13,117 nt of DNA from contig JADZFJ010000241.1 of assembly GCA_020849935.1 (NCBI GenBank), positions 1 to 13,117 on the forward strand. The letters run 5' to 3'. Position 1 is the first letter of the stretch, and every line of letters starts with the position of its first letter. Below are positions 5,026-11,653 of the stretch, one piece after another. Under the pieces are notes generated by a model. That model saw only the letters and a program-made list of their open reading frames with translations, did not search any database and was not told where the DNA came from. The stretch is from Crocinitomix sp. (GTDB taxonomy: Bacteria; Bacteroidota; Bacteroidia; Flavobacteriales_D; Crocinitomicaceae). The position numbers and the translations under genes were made by a program.

Positions 5026-6205
5026 CTGGTGTTTTATCATTTTTTTGGTGACTTTGTCGAGCGATAGGTACTACGCGCAAGTCACTGATTTTGTTAAAAT
5101 TGAAAAAAATATTAAGGGGTCAAAACTCATTTATAATCCTGCTTATTCTACCTTAAAAAGCACGATAAATGGAAAGTTTATTTACACAACTCCTAGTAAA
5201 TCTGGTGCGAGTAAACGAATAATTCATAGGTTTAATACCACGACTGAAATGATGGATTCAATCGTAATTGAGCGATCCAAAAAGAATGAGATTTTTTTTA
5301 ATGATCGAATTTTATCAATGACATTTGTGGCGTCTAAATTTGTTTTCCTTGGGTCAAATCACCTCTTTGTTTTTGAAGAAGCTGGGAATAATGAATTGAA
5401 ATTTATGTATTCGATCAAGAATGATTATGGATTTATGAATTGTCAAAAATTAGGCAATAATTTATTTTTGCAAGTAGCCTATAACTATCATCCAGGTGAT
5501 TATAAACACACCAATGTTTGGGCGATTTTAAATTTAGAAAAGGGAATTGTCGAAAAGGCTCATTTTTTAACAGACGATAATAACGCCCTCTTTGGCTTTT
5601 TGGTAAATCAATGGGTTAGTATCTATGCCAACAAGATTTGTTACGCACACACCGACGAATACCTCATTTCTATTCACGATGAAAATTTTAATCAAATTGA
5701 CCAGATTAAGACCAACGAATTTGATGAGAATAAATCAACTGTAAACCGAATAAAGGCCAATTTTAACTATTCTAAAGATTATTTTGTTAAAATGCGCGAA
5801 ATTGATGAGGATTCGTTAACTCGAATTCGCAAAGTATTTTTTTTAAAGGAAGATCTGATTTTAGCCTTGGTAAAAATCGCTGGAAAGGATCAAATTCGCG
5901 CGGATTATTGGAAGAAACAAGATCATGGATGGCAATTGGCTCATCAAGAAAGCTCTACGATTTGGTTTCAGGAGGGTGTTGCATATAACCAAACGAAAAC
6001 AACCTATTCGGATTTTTATCAAAACGTTTTTGAATTGATTTACGCTGAAAATAACAAGTTTTATCTTCCGTATTTTCCATATATCCCAACTATTCTAACA
6101 GATAAATTTAATCGGGAACGTGATTATTATGATAAACAAAATTATGCAATTGAAACAAATGAAACATATCTTGGAATTAAGGAAATTGGTCTTAATCAGT
6201 TTTAG
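4997..6205 (+). CDS. Secreted 402-residue protein, possibly a beta-propeller
   Basis: It starts with ATG inside the end of the preceding gene (29-base overlap) and has a signal peptide (residues 1-28, ending RYYAQ). The mature chain has repeated hydrophobic strands separated by polar turns, for example GKFIYTTP, SKFVFLGSNHLFVFEE, NLFLQVAYNYHPG, TNVWAILNLEKG, NQWVSIYANKICYAHTDEYLISIHDENF and DLILALVKIAG. This is what six-bladed propeller-like secreted proteins of Bacteroidota look like. No catalytic motif is recognisable, and the tryptophan-rich C-terminal part (about residues 300-330) is unusual. Known Bacteroidota loci pair propeller-like proteins with small Cys-containing secreted peptides and thioredoxin-like proteins, and this operon has that composition; the comparison is by analogy. 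The propeller call is inference from secondary-structure pattern. Confidence 0.75.
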   Translation: MKQVALALYNWCFIIFLVTLSSDRYYAQVTDFVKIEKNIKGSKLIYNPAYSTLKSTINGKFIYTTPSKSGASKRIIHRFNTTTEMMDSIVIERSKKNEIFFNDRILSMTFVASKFVFLGSNHLFVFEEAGNNELKFMYSIKNDYGFMNCQKLGNNLFLQVAYNYHPGDYKHTNVWAILNLEKGIVEKAHFLTDDNNALFGFLVNQWVSIYANKICYAHTDEYLISIHDENFNQIDQIKTNEFDENKSTVNRIKANFNYSKDYFVKMREIDEDSLTRIRKVFFLKEDLILALVKIAGKDQIRADYWKKQDHGWQLAHQESSTIWFQEGVAYNQTKTTYSDFYQNVFELIYAENNKFYLPYFPYIPTILTDKFNRERDYYDKQNYAIETNETYLGIKEIGLNQF

Positions 6206-6647
6206 TTTTTGCTGGTTAAATCAGGTTTTTGCCAGTTCAACTAACGAACGTTCGGTGGTGTATTCACCTCAACTTGAGATTATCTCTTTCGATTCTTTAT
6301 TGACATTAAACAAAACAATCGTTTTTATAACTCCAAAAAATTGCACCGAATGTGCTAATTACATCTTGAAAAATAATCCGGATGCGATTTTCATTTATAC
6401 ACTTCAAGCTAAAAGTCGATTAGAGATGATGCGAATTTCACCGGAGTTACCTCCAAAAAAAGCGACAATTCTATATGCGATGGATGATTTTGTTTTTCGT
6501 TCGGTCAATGCCAATGAGGCAAGTCCAATAATTGTGAGATCGTCAACTAGTAACGTTACCATTTTGGATTATCAAATGATTAGCGTTTTAAGCAATTCTT
6601 TTACCCTAAAGGCAAAAAAATTAAAGAAAAGATTAGAAAAGTATTAA
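6159..6647 (+). CDS. Exported thioredoxin-fold-like protein with CTEC motif
   Basis: A longer frame begins at 6120, but the ATG at 6159 gives a clean signal peptide (MKHILELRKLVLISFSFCWL, then NQVFASS) and is preferred. This leaves 162 residues and a 47-base overlap with the preceding gene. The layout suggests a thioredoxin fold: strand TIVFITPKN, then C62-T-E-C65 at the start of a helix (ANYIL), strand DAIFIYTL, strand ATILYAMDD, and S-P-I-I-V at residues 122-126 in the place of the cis-proline loop. The pair is CTEC rather than CGPC or CPHC, so redox potential and direction cannot be told. As the last gene of an operon with two Cys-pair proteins, it may act on their disulfides; this is inference. 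Family unassigned. The stop is only 3 bases from the convergent oxygenase stop. Confidence 0.8.
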   Translation: MKHILELRKLVLISFSFCWLNQVFASSTNERSVVYSPQLEIISFDSLLTLNKTIVFITPKNCTECANYILKNNPDAIFIYTLQAKSRLEMMRISPELPPKKATILYAMDDFVFRSVNANEASPIIVRSSTSNVTILDYQMISVLSNSFTLKAKKLKKRLEKY

Positions 6648-6650
6648 GCT

Positions 6651-7616
6651 TTACTTCTTCCTCAACCCCAATTCAATCAATCGTTCAGTCAAAAATTCGC
6701 CAGCGGTCATGTCAGCGTACGTTTTCGGTCTTTCGGTAGAAATGCAGCTCTCTAAGCAGGTTAAATCCATGTCTGAACGTGGGTGCATAAAAAACGGTGC
6801 TGAATAACGTGGTTTTGTCCAAGATTCTTCGTTTGGTGTGATCACTTGGTGTTGGGTCGAACGCAAACGATCGTTTGTTAATCGTGCCAACATATCCCCA
6901 ATATTAATGACAATTTCATCGGGACCAGGACTTACTGAAATCCATTGACCATCCAAAGATTGTGCTTGCAAACCTTCGGCACTTCCACCCATCAACAAAG
7001 TAATCAAATTAATGTCGCCATGGGCAGCGGCACGAACCGCTCCTTCTGGAATTTGAGATTTATCGGCTACCGGATAATAATGCAACAAACGCAAAATACT
7101 GTTTCCATTGTGAATTTTAGGAGCAAAATAATGCTCGTCCAACCCTAAATAAAGCGCAATTGCACGTAATAAATTACGCCCAGTTTCTTCAAATGTATCG
7201 TACACTTTTTGACAAACAGCTTCAAATTCAGCAACTTCTGCTGGCCAAATATTATCAGGGTATTCAGCTTTAATTGGATCATTGTCTTTTACCGTTTGTC
7301 CAACGTGGTAAAACTCTTTTAAATCTGGCACAGATTTTCCCTTTGCGCTTTCTTTATTTTTAGAAATATATCCTCGTTGACCGTGCAACAATTCATTTTC
7401 ATATTTTCGCTTGACATCTTCTGGCAATTCAAAAAATTTGATTGAAACCTCGAATAATTTCTCTCTTAAATCTTCAGTTACCCCATGATTTTTGACAATG
7501 GCAAAGCCCATGTAAGCTAAAGAATCACCAAATTCCTGAACGAAATTTTTTTGAGCTGCTGCATCACCCTGACTGTAATTAAGGTAATCTACGTGCGCAA
7601 TTTTATTTTTATCCAT
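6651..7616 (-). CDS. 2-oxoglutarate/Fe(II)-dependent oxygenase, isopenicillin N synthase-like family
   Basis: A 321-residue protein with an N-terminal DIOX_N-type region (about 5-110: DSLAYMGFAIVKNHGV, FFELP, GQRGYIS) and a C-terminal oxygenase core (about 170-285). Iron ligands are H199-x-D201 (RAAAHGDINLITLL) and H256 (STQHQVI). R270-x-S272 (PRYSAPFF) is the usual 2-oxoglutarate-binding pair, so the active site looks complete. The family hydroxylates or desaturates small molecules, and related bacterial members are often annotated only as isopenicillin N synthase family; the substrate here is not inferable. The start lies 2 bases after the clpX stop, so co-transcription with clpPX is likely. 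Nothing else in the window suggests a biosynthetic pathway. Confidence 0.85.
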   Translation of the reverse strand: MDKNKIAHVDYLNYSQGDAAAQKNFVQEFGDSLAYMGFAIVKNHGVTEDLREKLFEVSIKFFELPEDVKRKYENELLHGQRGYISKNKESAKGKSVPDLKEFYHVGQTVKDNDPIKAEYPDNIWPAEVAEFEAVCQKVYDTFEETGRNLLRAIALYLGLDEHYFAPKIHNGNSILRLLHYYPVADKSQIPEGAVRAAAHGDINLITLLMGGSAEGLQAQSLDGQWISVSPGPDEIVINIGDMLARLTNDRLRSTQHQVITPNEESWTKPRYSAPFFMHPRSDMDLTCLESCISTERPKTYADMTAGEFLTERLIELGLRKK

Positions 7617-7618
7617 AC

Positions 7619-8851
7619 TTAAGCAATTTTTAATTTCGCTAATTTAGATCCGGCAAATTTTGATTGCGCATACGCTAAGTCAACGCGAAAAGTTTTAACA
7701 TTTTTGTCCGAAGGAAGGTCAAACATGGCATCGTTTAGGATTGCTTCGCAAATGGAACGCAAGCCACGAGCACCTAATTTATACTCCAACGCCATATTGA
7801 CGATAAAATCGAAAACATCTGCATCAAATTTTAAATCCACCCCATCCAATTGGAACAAATGAACATATTGTTTAATCAATGCGTTTTTTGGTTCGGTTAA
7901 AATTCGTCTCAAGGCTTTTTCATCCAACGGATGCAAATAACTCAAAACCGGCATCCGGCCAATTAATTCGGGGATAAGCCCAAATTCTTTGACATCGGAT
8001 GGGATAATGTATTGCAATAAATTTTCTGAATCTGGTTTTTCTTCATCTTTCGAAGCAAATCCAATCATGTTTCGATTAACACGTCTTCCAATGATTTTTT
8101 CAATTCCGTCAAAAGCACCACCAGCAATAAATAGAATGTTGGTGGTATTTACTTTAATCATTTTTTGTTCAGGATGTTTACGTCCGCCTTGTGGTGGAAC
8201 GTTAACTTCTGTTCCTTCCAATAATTTAAGCATGGCTTGTTGCACCCCTTCGCCCGAAACATCTCGTGTAATGGACGGGTTATCCGATTTTCGTGCAATC
8301 TTATCAATTTCATCAATAAAAACGATTCCGCGTTCGGCCGCTTCGACATTAAAATCAGCAGCTTGCAATAAGCGGGACAAAATACTTTCTACATCTTCCC
8401 CAACATAACCAGCCTCGGTGAGGACAGTTGCATCGGCGATACAGAAAGGAACATTGAGTGTTTTTGCAATTGTTTTTGCCAAAAGCGTTTTCCCTGTCCC
8501 TGTTCGCCCAACCAAAATCACATTTGACTTATCGATTTCGATGTCATCGCCTTTTCCGCTTACAGAAAGACGTTTGTAATGGTTGTAGACTGCGACAGAA
8601 AGAATTTTTTTGGCTTCATCTTGACCGATGATGTATTCGTCCAAATGCTCCTTAATTTGCAAGGGCTTCATTAATTTAAAATCCTTGCTCGAAGATTTAG
8701 GTACATCGAATTTTATTTGCTCATCGATAATTTGATGCGCTTGTTCGATACAATTTTCACAAATATGTCCCGATACACCGGCGATAAGAATCCCAACTTC
8801 ACTTTTTGATCTTCCGCAAAAAGAACAACTTGTCCCACTATTTTTAGCCAT
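7619..8851 (-). CDS. clpX: ATP-dependent protease ATPase subunit ClpX
   Basis: A 410-residue AAA+ unfoldase that recognises and threads substrates into ClpP. The N-terminal zinc-binding domain has C9, C12, C31 and C34. The AAA+ core has Walker A GRTGTGKT (115-122), pore loop GYVG (148-151), Walker B with D180-E181 (FIDEIDK), an RKH pore segment at 224-226 and sensor 2 GARGLRS (360-366). The I-G-F tripeptide at 263-265 is the loop that docks on ClpP. Length and all key motifs are typical. It follows clpP by 13 bases and precedes the oxygenase by 2, which fits an operon. ClpX and ClpP work together in the cytoplasm. Confidence 0.97.
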   Translation of the reverse strand: MAKNSGTSCSFCGRSKSEVGILIAGVSGHICENCIEQAHQIIDEQIKFDVPKSSSKDFKLMKPLQIKEHLDEYIIGQDEAKKILSVAVYNHYKRLSVSGKGDDIEIDKSNVILVGRTGTGKTLLAKTIAKTLNVPFCIADATVLTEAGYVGEDVESILSRLLQAADFNVEAAERGIVFIDEIDKIARKSDNPSITRDVSGEGVQQAMLKLLEGTEVNVPPQGGRKHPEQKMIKVNTTNILFIAGGAFDGIEKIIGRRVNRNMIGFASKDEEKPDSENLLQYIIPSDVKEFGLIPELIGRMPVLSYLHPLDEKALRRILTEPKNALIKQYVHLFQLDGVDLKFDADVFDFIVNMALEYKLGARGLRSICEAILNDAMFDLPSDKNVKTFRVDLAYAQSKFAGSKLAKLKIA

Positions 8852-8864
8852 GATTCTTTTTTAA

Positions 8865-9554
8865 TTAATCTTCTTTGTGCATGTGTGCAGCGATAGGTTT
8901 TCCTAAAACTTCATCTACCATGCCGTAATCTTTTGCTTCTTGTGCAATCATCCAATAATCACGGTCTGAATCTTTCCAAACTTGGTCGTAATCTTTTCCA
9001 GAATGGTAAGCAATAATGTCGTACAATTCTTTTTTCAATTTTTGAATTTCACGCGCGGTGATTTCGATATCTGAAGCTTGTCCAGATGCCCCTCCTAATG
9101 GTTGGTGAATCATAACACGTGAATGAGGTAAAGCAGATCTTTTCCCTTTTGCACCAGCACACAATAAAACAGCTCCCATCGATGCAGCGATACCTGTACA
9201 AATGGTCGCAACATCTGGTTGGATGTATTGCATGGTATCATAAATTCCTAATCCTGCATAAACACCTCCACCTGGAGAATTCATATAAATTTGAATATCT
9301 TTTTTAGGATCTACCGATTCCAAAAACAAAAGTTGAGCCGTTACAATATTTGCAATATGGTCATCAATTCCTGTTCCTAAAAAGATAATTCGATCCATCA
9401 TCAGACGCGAAAAAACGTCCATTTGTGCCACATTCAATTGACGTTCTTCAATGATGTAAGGCGTCATGGATGAGGTGATATAACTGTCTAATACCGTACT
9501 ATTTATGCCTTGATGTTTTGTGGCATATTTTCTAAATTCGTCTTTTCCAAACAT
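8865..9554 (-). CDS. clpP: ATP-dependent Clp protease proteolytic subunit ClpP
   Basis: A 229-residue serine protease that forms the proteolytic chamber of the ClpXP complex. The catalytic triad is S125 (CTGIAASMGAV), H150 (RVMIHQP) and D199 (SDRDYWM), all offset by 28 from E. coli mature numbering, consistent with a longer N-terminal extension. The family signature MNSPGG is at 91-96. The N-terminus (about 30 residues, MFGKDEFRKYATKHQG) is longer than in E. coli mature ClpP and may be removed by autoprocessing. The gene lies 13 bases upstream of clpX; a -7 box precedes it in the gap after tig. Confidence 0.97.
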   Translation of the reverse strand: MFGKDEFRKYATKHQGINSTVLDSYITSSMTPYIIEERQLNVAQMDVFSRLMMDRIIFLGTGIDDHIANIVTAQLLFLESVDPKKDIQIYMNSPGGGVYAGLGIYDTMQYIQPDVATICTGIAASMGAVLLCAGAKGKRSALPHSRVMIHQPLGGASGQASDIEITAREIQKLKKELYDIIAYHSGKDYDQVWKDSDRDYWMIAQEAKDYGMVDEVLGKPIAAHMHKED

Positions 9555-9604
9555 ATTTTTAGTTAATTTTTAGTTCGTTCACTTTGTTAGCTCTTGAATA
9601 CAAA

Positions 9605-9612
9605 CAAATTTA
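9605..9612 (-). promoter_or_regulatory. -7 promoter box upstream of clpP
   Basis: On the minus strand TAAATTTG (plus-strand CAAATTTA) matches TAnnTTTG, ending 50 bases upstream of the clpP ATG. No well-spaced -33 TTTG is present. It would let clpPX and the oxygenase be transcribed separately from tig. Confidence 0.4.
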
Positions 9613-9677
9613 GTTACTTAAATTGATATTCATTCACAAAAGGACAGATCAATTTAAAACCCAAATCACTTGGATCA

Positions 9678-9710
9678 ATAAAAATAACACCCCTAAAGAT
9701 AGGCATTATT
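9678..9710 (-). terminator. Weak terminator after tig
   Basis: On the minus strand AATAA-CCT pairs with AGG-TTATT around an internal loop, and the last bases merge into a T-rich run. The stem is short and imperfect, so this is tentative. Confidence 0.3.
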
Positions 9711-9735
9711 CTTTCCAAAAAAATTTTATCTCAAA

Positions 9736-11073
9736 TTAGTTTTTACCGTAAGCAGCCTCAACAAATTGTTCGTAAGGCAATACTTTCTCGTTCAATTGAA
9801 CGGTTTCTTTGAAAAAACGAAGCATTTTGATCCCGTAAACATTGTCGAAAATTTTTGAAGCTTCTTCTTTGTTTTGTAAAACAGTCTTTGCGCGATCTTC
9901 TAAATCTTTATCTTCAGGAGCAGGAATACCGTATTGTGCATACTGATTTGCCAAAAGTTGTTTGGTATAATCAATAATCTCTGCATTTTCTACTTTGATT
10001 CCGTTCTCTTTAGTCAATTTATTTTGAATCAATTGCCATTTTAAACTTTTGGTATAATTCCCAAAATCTGCGTCCAATTCGGCCTGTGTAATTTCTTTTT
10101 CGCTAGATGCTAAAATCCATTTTTTAAGAAATTCTTCTGGTAAATCTACTTTCGTATTTTCAATTAACTCGGTGGTTACTTTTTGACTGAAAACACGGTC
10201 CGAATCATTTTGGAACATTTGCGTTAAATCATCGCTGATTTTTGCTCTTAATTCCGCTTCTGAATTTAACTGACCTTCGCCAAAAAGTTTATCAAATAAT
10301 GCTTGATCTACGGCGGCAGGAATCATTGTTTTTATTTCTGTGATTTTGAATTCAAAATCGCCAGTTAATGTTTCCGCCGTTTCTTTGGAGATGCCTAACA
10401 TGGCCGCCAAATCATCAGCTCCTTTTGAAACCTTTATAGGATCAACGACAACTACCGTTCCAATCGTTTGTCCAACAAATTGTTTTTTTACGGCTTCATC
10501 ATGAATATACTCTACAGAAATGGTCGAAGTATGTGTGATTTCACCTCCAATTTGTGAAAATGTACCAAGCACCATGTCTTTGTCACCCACTTTTTCAGCA
10601 GAAACAAGCGAACCATATCTACGGGCTAAATTTTCGATTTCTTTGTCCAACATTTCTTCCGAAACGTCCATTTTCAAATAATCAAATGTGTTCTTTTTTG
10701 ATAAATTAACCTCAAATTCTGGTGCTAATCCAATTTCGAAAGCAAATTCAAATTCTTGTGGATTTACAAAATCACCTTTGATCGGCTCATCCGTTTTTGG
10801 AAGTGGATTTCCAAGGACATTTAAATTATTGGTACGAATAAAATCGTTCAGTGATTGGTTAACCAATTTGTTTAACTCTTCGGATAAAATCGCACGACCG
10901 TATTTTTTCTTTACTACAGCTGTTGGAATTTTCCCTGGTCTGAATCCTGGAATATTTGCTTTTTTACGATAGTCGTTTAACGTTTTTTCTACCTTTTCGG
11001 AATAATCAGATGGACTTACAGAAACTCTTAAAATCGCATTTAGATCGTCTATTTTTTCCTCTACTACGTTCAT
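9736..11073 (-). CDS. tig: Trigger factor, ribosome-associated chaperone
   Basis: A 445-residue protein (E. coli trigger factor is 432). The N-terminal ribosome-binding domain (about 1-115) carries the signature GFRPGK at residues 43-48 (IPGFRPGKIP), which contacts ribosomal protein uL23. The middle PPIase-like domain (about 150-245) seems degenerate compared with FKBP, as is common in Bacteroidota, and peptidyl-prolyl isomerase activity is doubtful. The C-terminal chaperone arms (about 255-445) are helical and charged. It helps nascent chains fold in the cytoplasm. The neighbouring clpP and clpX follow on the same strand, as often seen for tig-clpP-clpX. A terminator lies between tRNA-Leu and this gene; no clear TAnnTTTG was found directly before it. 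Confidence 0.95.
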   Translation of the reverse strand: MNVVEEKIDDLNAILRVSVSPSDYSEKVEKTLNDYRKKANIPGFRPGKIPTAVVKKKYGRAILSEELNKLVNQSLNDFIRTNNLNVLGNPLPKTDEPIKGDFVNPQEFEFAFEIGLAPEFEVNLSKKNTFDYLKMDVSEEMLDKEIENLARRYGSLVSAEKVGDKDMVLGTFSQIGGEITHTSTISVEYIHDEAVKKQFVGQTIGTVVVVDPIKVSKGADDLAAMLGISKETAETLTGDFEFKITEIKTMIPAAVDQALFDKLFGEGQLNSEAELRAKISDDLTQMFQNDSDRVFSQKVTTELIENTKVDLPEEFLKKWILASSEKEITQAELDADFGNYTKSLKWQLIQNKLTKENGIKVENAEIIDYTKQLLANQYAQYGIPAPEDKDLEDRAKTVLQNKEEASKIFDNVYGIKMLRFFKETVQLNEKVLPYEQFVEAAYGKN

Positions 11074-11090
11074 TATATTAAATTTTGATT

Positions 11091-11124
11091 AAAACAAAAA
11101 TGGCCTAGGCAAAGCCTAGACCAT
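11091..11124 (-). terminator. Rho-independent terminator of tRNA-Leu
   Basis: On the minus strand ATGGTCTAGGC (11114-11124) pairs with GCCTAGGCCAT (11100-11110) over 11 positions with one G-T pair, across a three-base loop. TTTTGTTTT follows. It separates the tRNA from tig. Confidence 0.85.
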
Positions 11125-11131
11125 TAATTAG

Positions 11132-11213
11132 TGCGGGTGGAGGGACTCGAACCCACACGCCGTGAAGCACTAGATCCTAAGTCTAGCATGTCTACCAATT
11201 TCACCACACCCGC
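11132..11213 (-). tRNA. tRNA-Leu (anticodon UAG)
   Basis: An 82-base leucine tRNA. The acceptor GCGGGTG pairs with CACCCGC, with A as discriminator. The anticodon stem CTAGA/TCTAG holds loop CTTAGGA with anticodon TAG, reading CUN leucine codons. The long variable arm of class II tRNAs is present (TGCTTCACGGCGT). The T arm GTGGG-TTCGAGT-CCCTC has one T-T mismatch at the second pair. The 3' CCA is not encoded. Confidence 0.95.
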
Positions 11214-11243
11214 ATTTTATTCCTCACTTCTGAAGAAGGAGTG

Positions 11244-11274
11244 CAAAGATAAATAGATTTTTCGTTTCACCAAA
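11244..11274 (-). promoter_or_regulatory. Promoter of tRNA-Leu
   Basis: On the minus strand TTTG (11271-11274) is followed after exactly 19 bases by TATCTTTG (11244-11251). This matches the Bacteroidota TTTG/TAnnTTTG promoter. The start would be near 11237, about 24 bases before the tRNA. Confidence 0.75.
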
Positions 11275-11535
11275 TTTGACTCCGATTAATTTTTAAAGAT
11301 GTCTTAGCGGTGCAAAACATGTGTAAAAAGAGTCATCACAAAAGAAACCCCATGAGACGCCAAAAATGAACAGGCTTACGAAGTCGTACATTCCTCCCAA
11401 ATCCTTTTGTAAAAAGATCAGAATGAATCAAAAAAGGACTAGTTATGGTTTTTTGCAAAAATTTTAATACTTGCCTGATTTTTCGGGGGTAAGCAAACGA
11501 TAATTAGAAAATTTTATTGCAATTAATCGTCAAAA

Positions 11536-11574
11536 TCGTACCGTTTAACGTTCCTTTTTTTAACTTTGGTACGA
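11536..11574 (+). promoter_or_regulatory. -7 box within an inverted repeat, upstream of barrel protein
   Basis: TAACTTTG (11561-11568) matches TAnnTTTG. It lies between the arms TCGTACC (11536-11542) and GGTACGA (11568-11574), so the right arm overlaps its last base. This layout could be an operator for a dimeric regulator; no regulator gene is present to test it. The leader would be about 80 bases. Confidence 0.4.
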
Positions 11575-11653
11575 AAAATGTATATCACATTTTTAATTGA
11601 AGCAAAATCATAATTGACTTACGCTTTTACTTCAAGAAACTTAACAGTAGAAT

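Larger units (their letters stand above)
11214..11653. other. Intergenic region between divergent tRNA-Leu and barrel protein
   Basis: The left end holds the tRNA-Leu promoter. The right end holds a plus-strand -7 box at 11561-11568 inside an inverted repeat (11536-11574). Between about 11290 and 11520 I see neither gene nor repeat. Confidence 0.6.

Noticed and set aside
6640..6665. Bidirectional terminator between the convergent secreted operon and oxygenase
   Set aside because: Only a short AAGTA...TACTT pairing is visible, without a GC stem or T-run, so a terminator cannot be supported.
7989..8408. 139-codon plus-strand frame opposite clpX
   Set aside because: It is a shadow of the clpX coding strand, where all motifs lie on the minus strand. 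The same holds for the frame at 10688-10972 opposite tig.
9605..9625. Full -33/-7 promoter for clpP
   Set aside because: The -7 box is good, but the nearest TTTTG lies about 24 bases upstream, longer than the usual spacing, so only the -7 box was listed.
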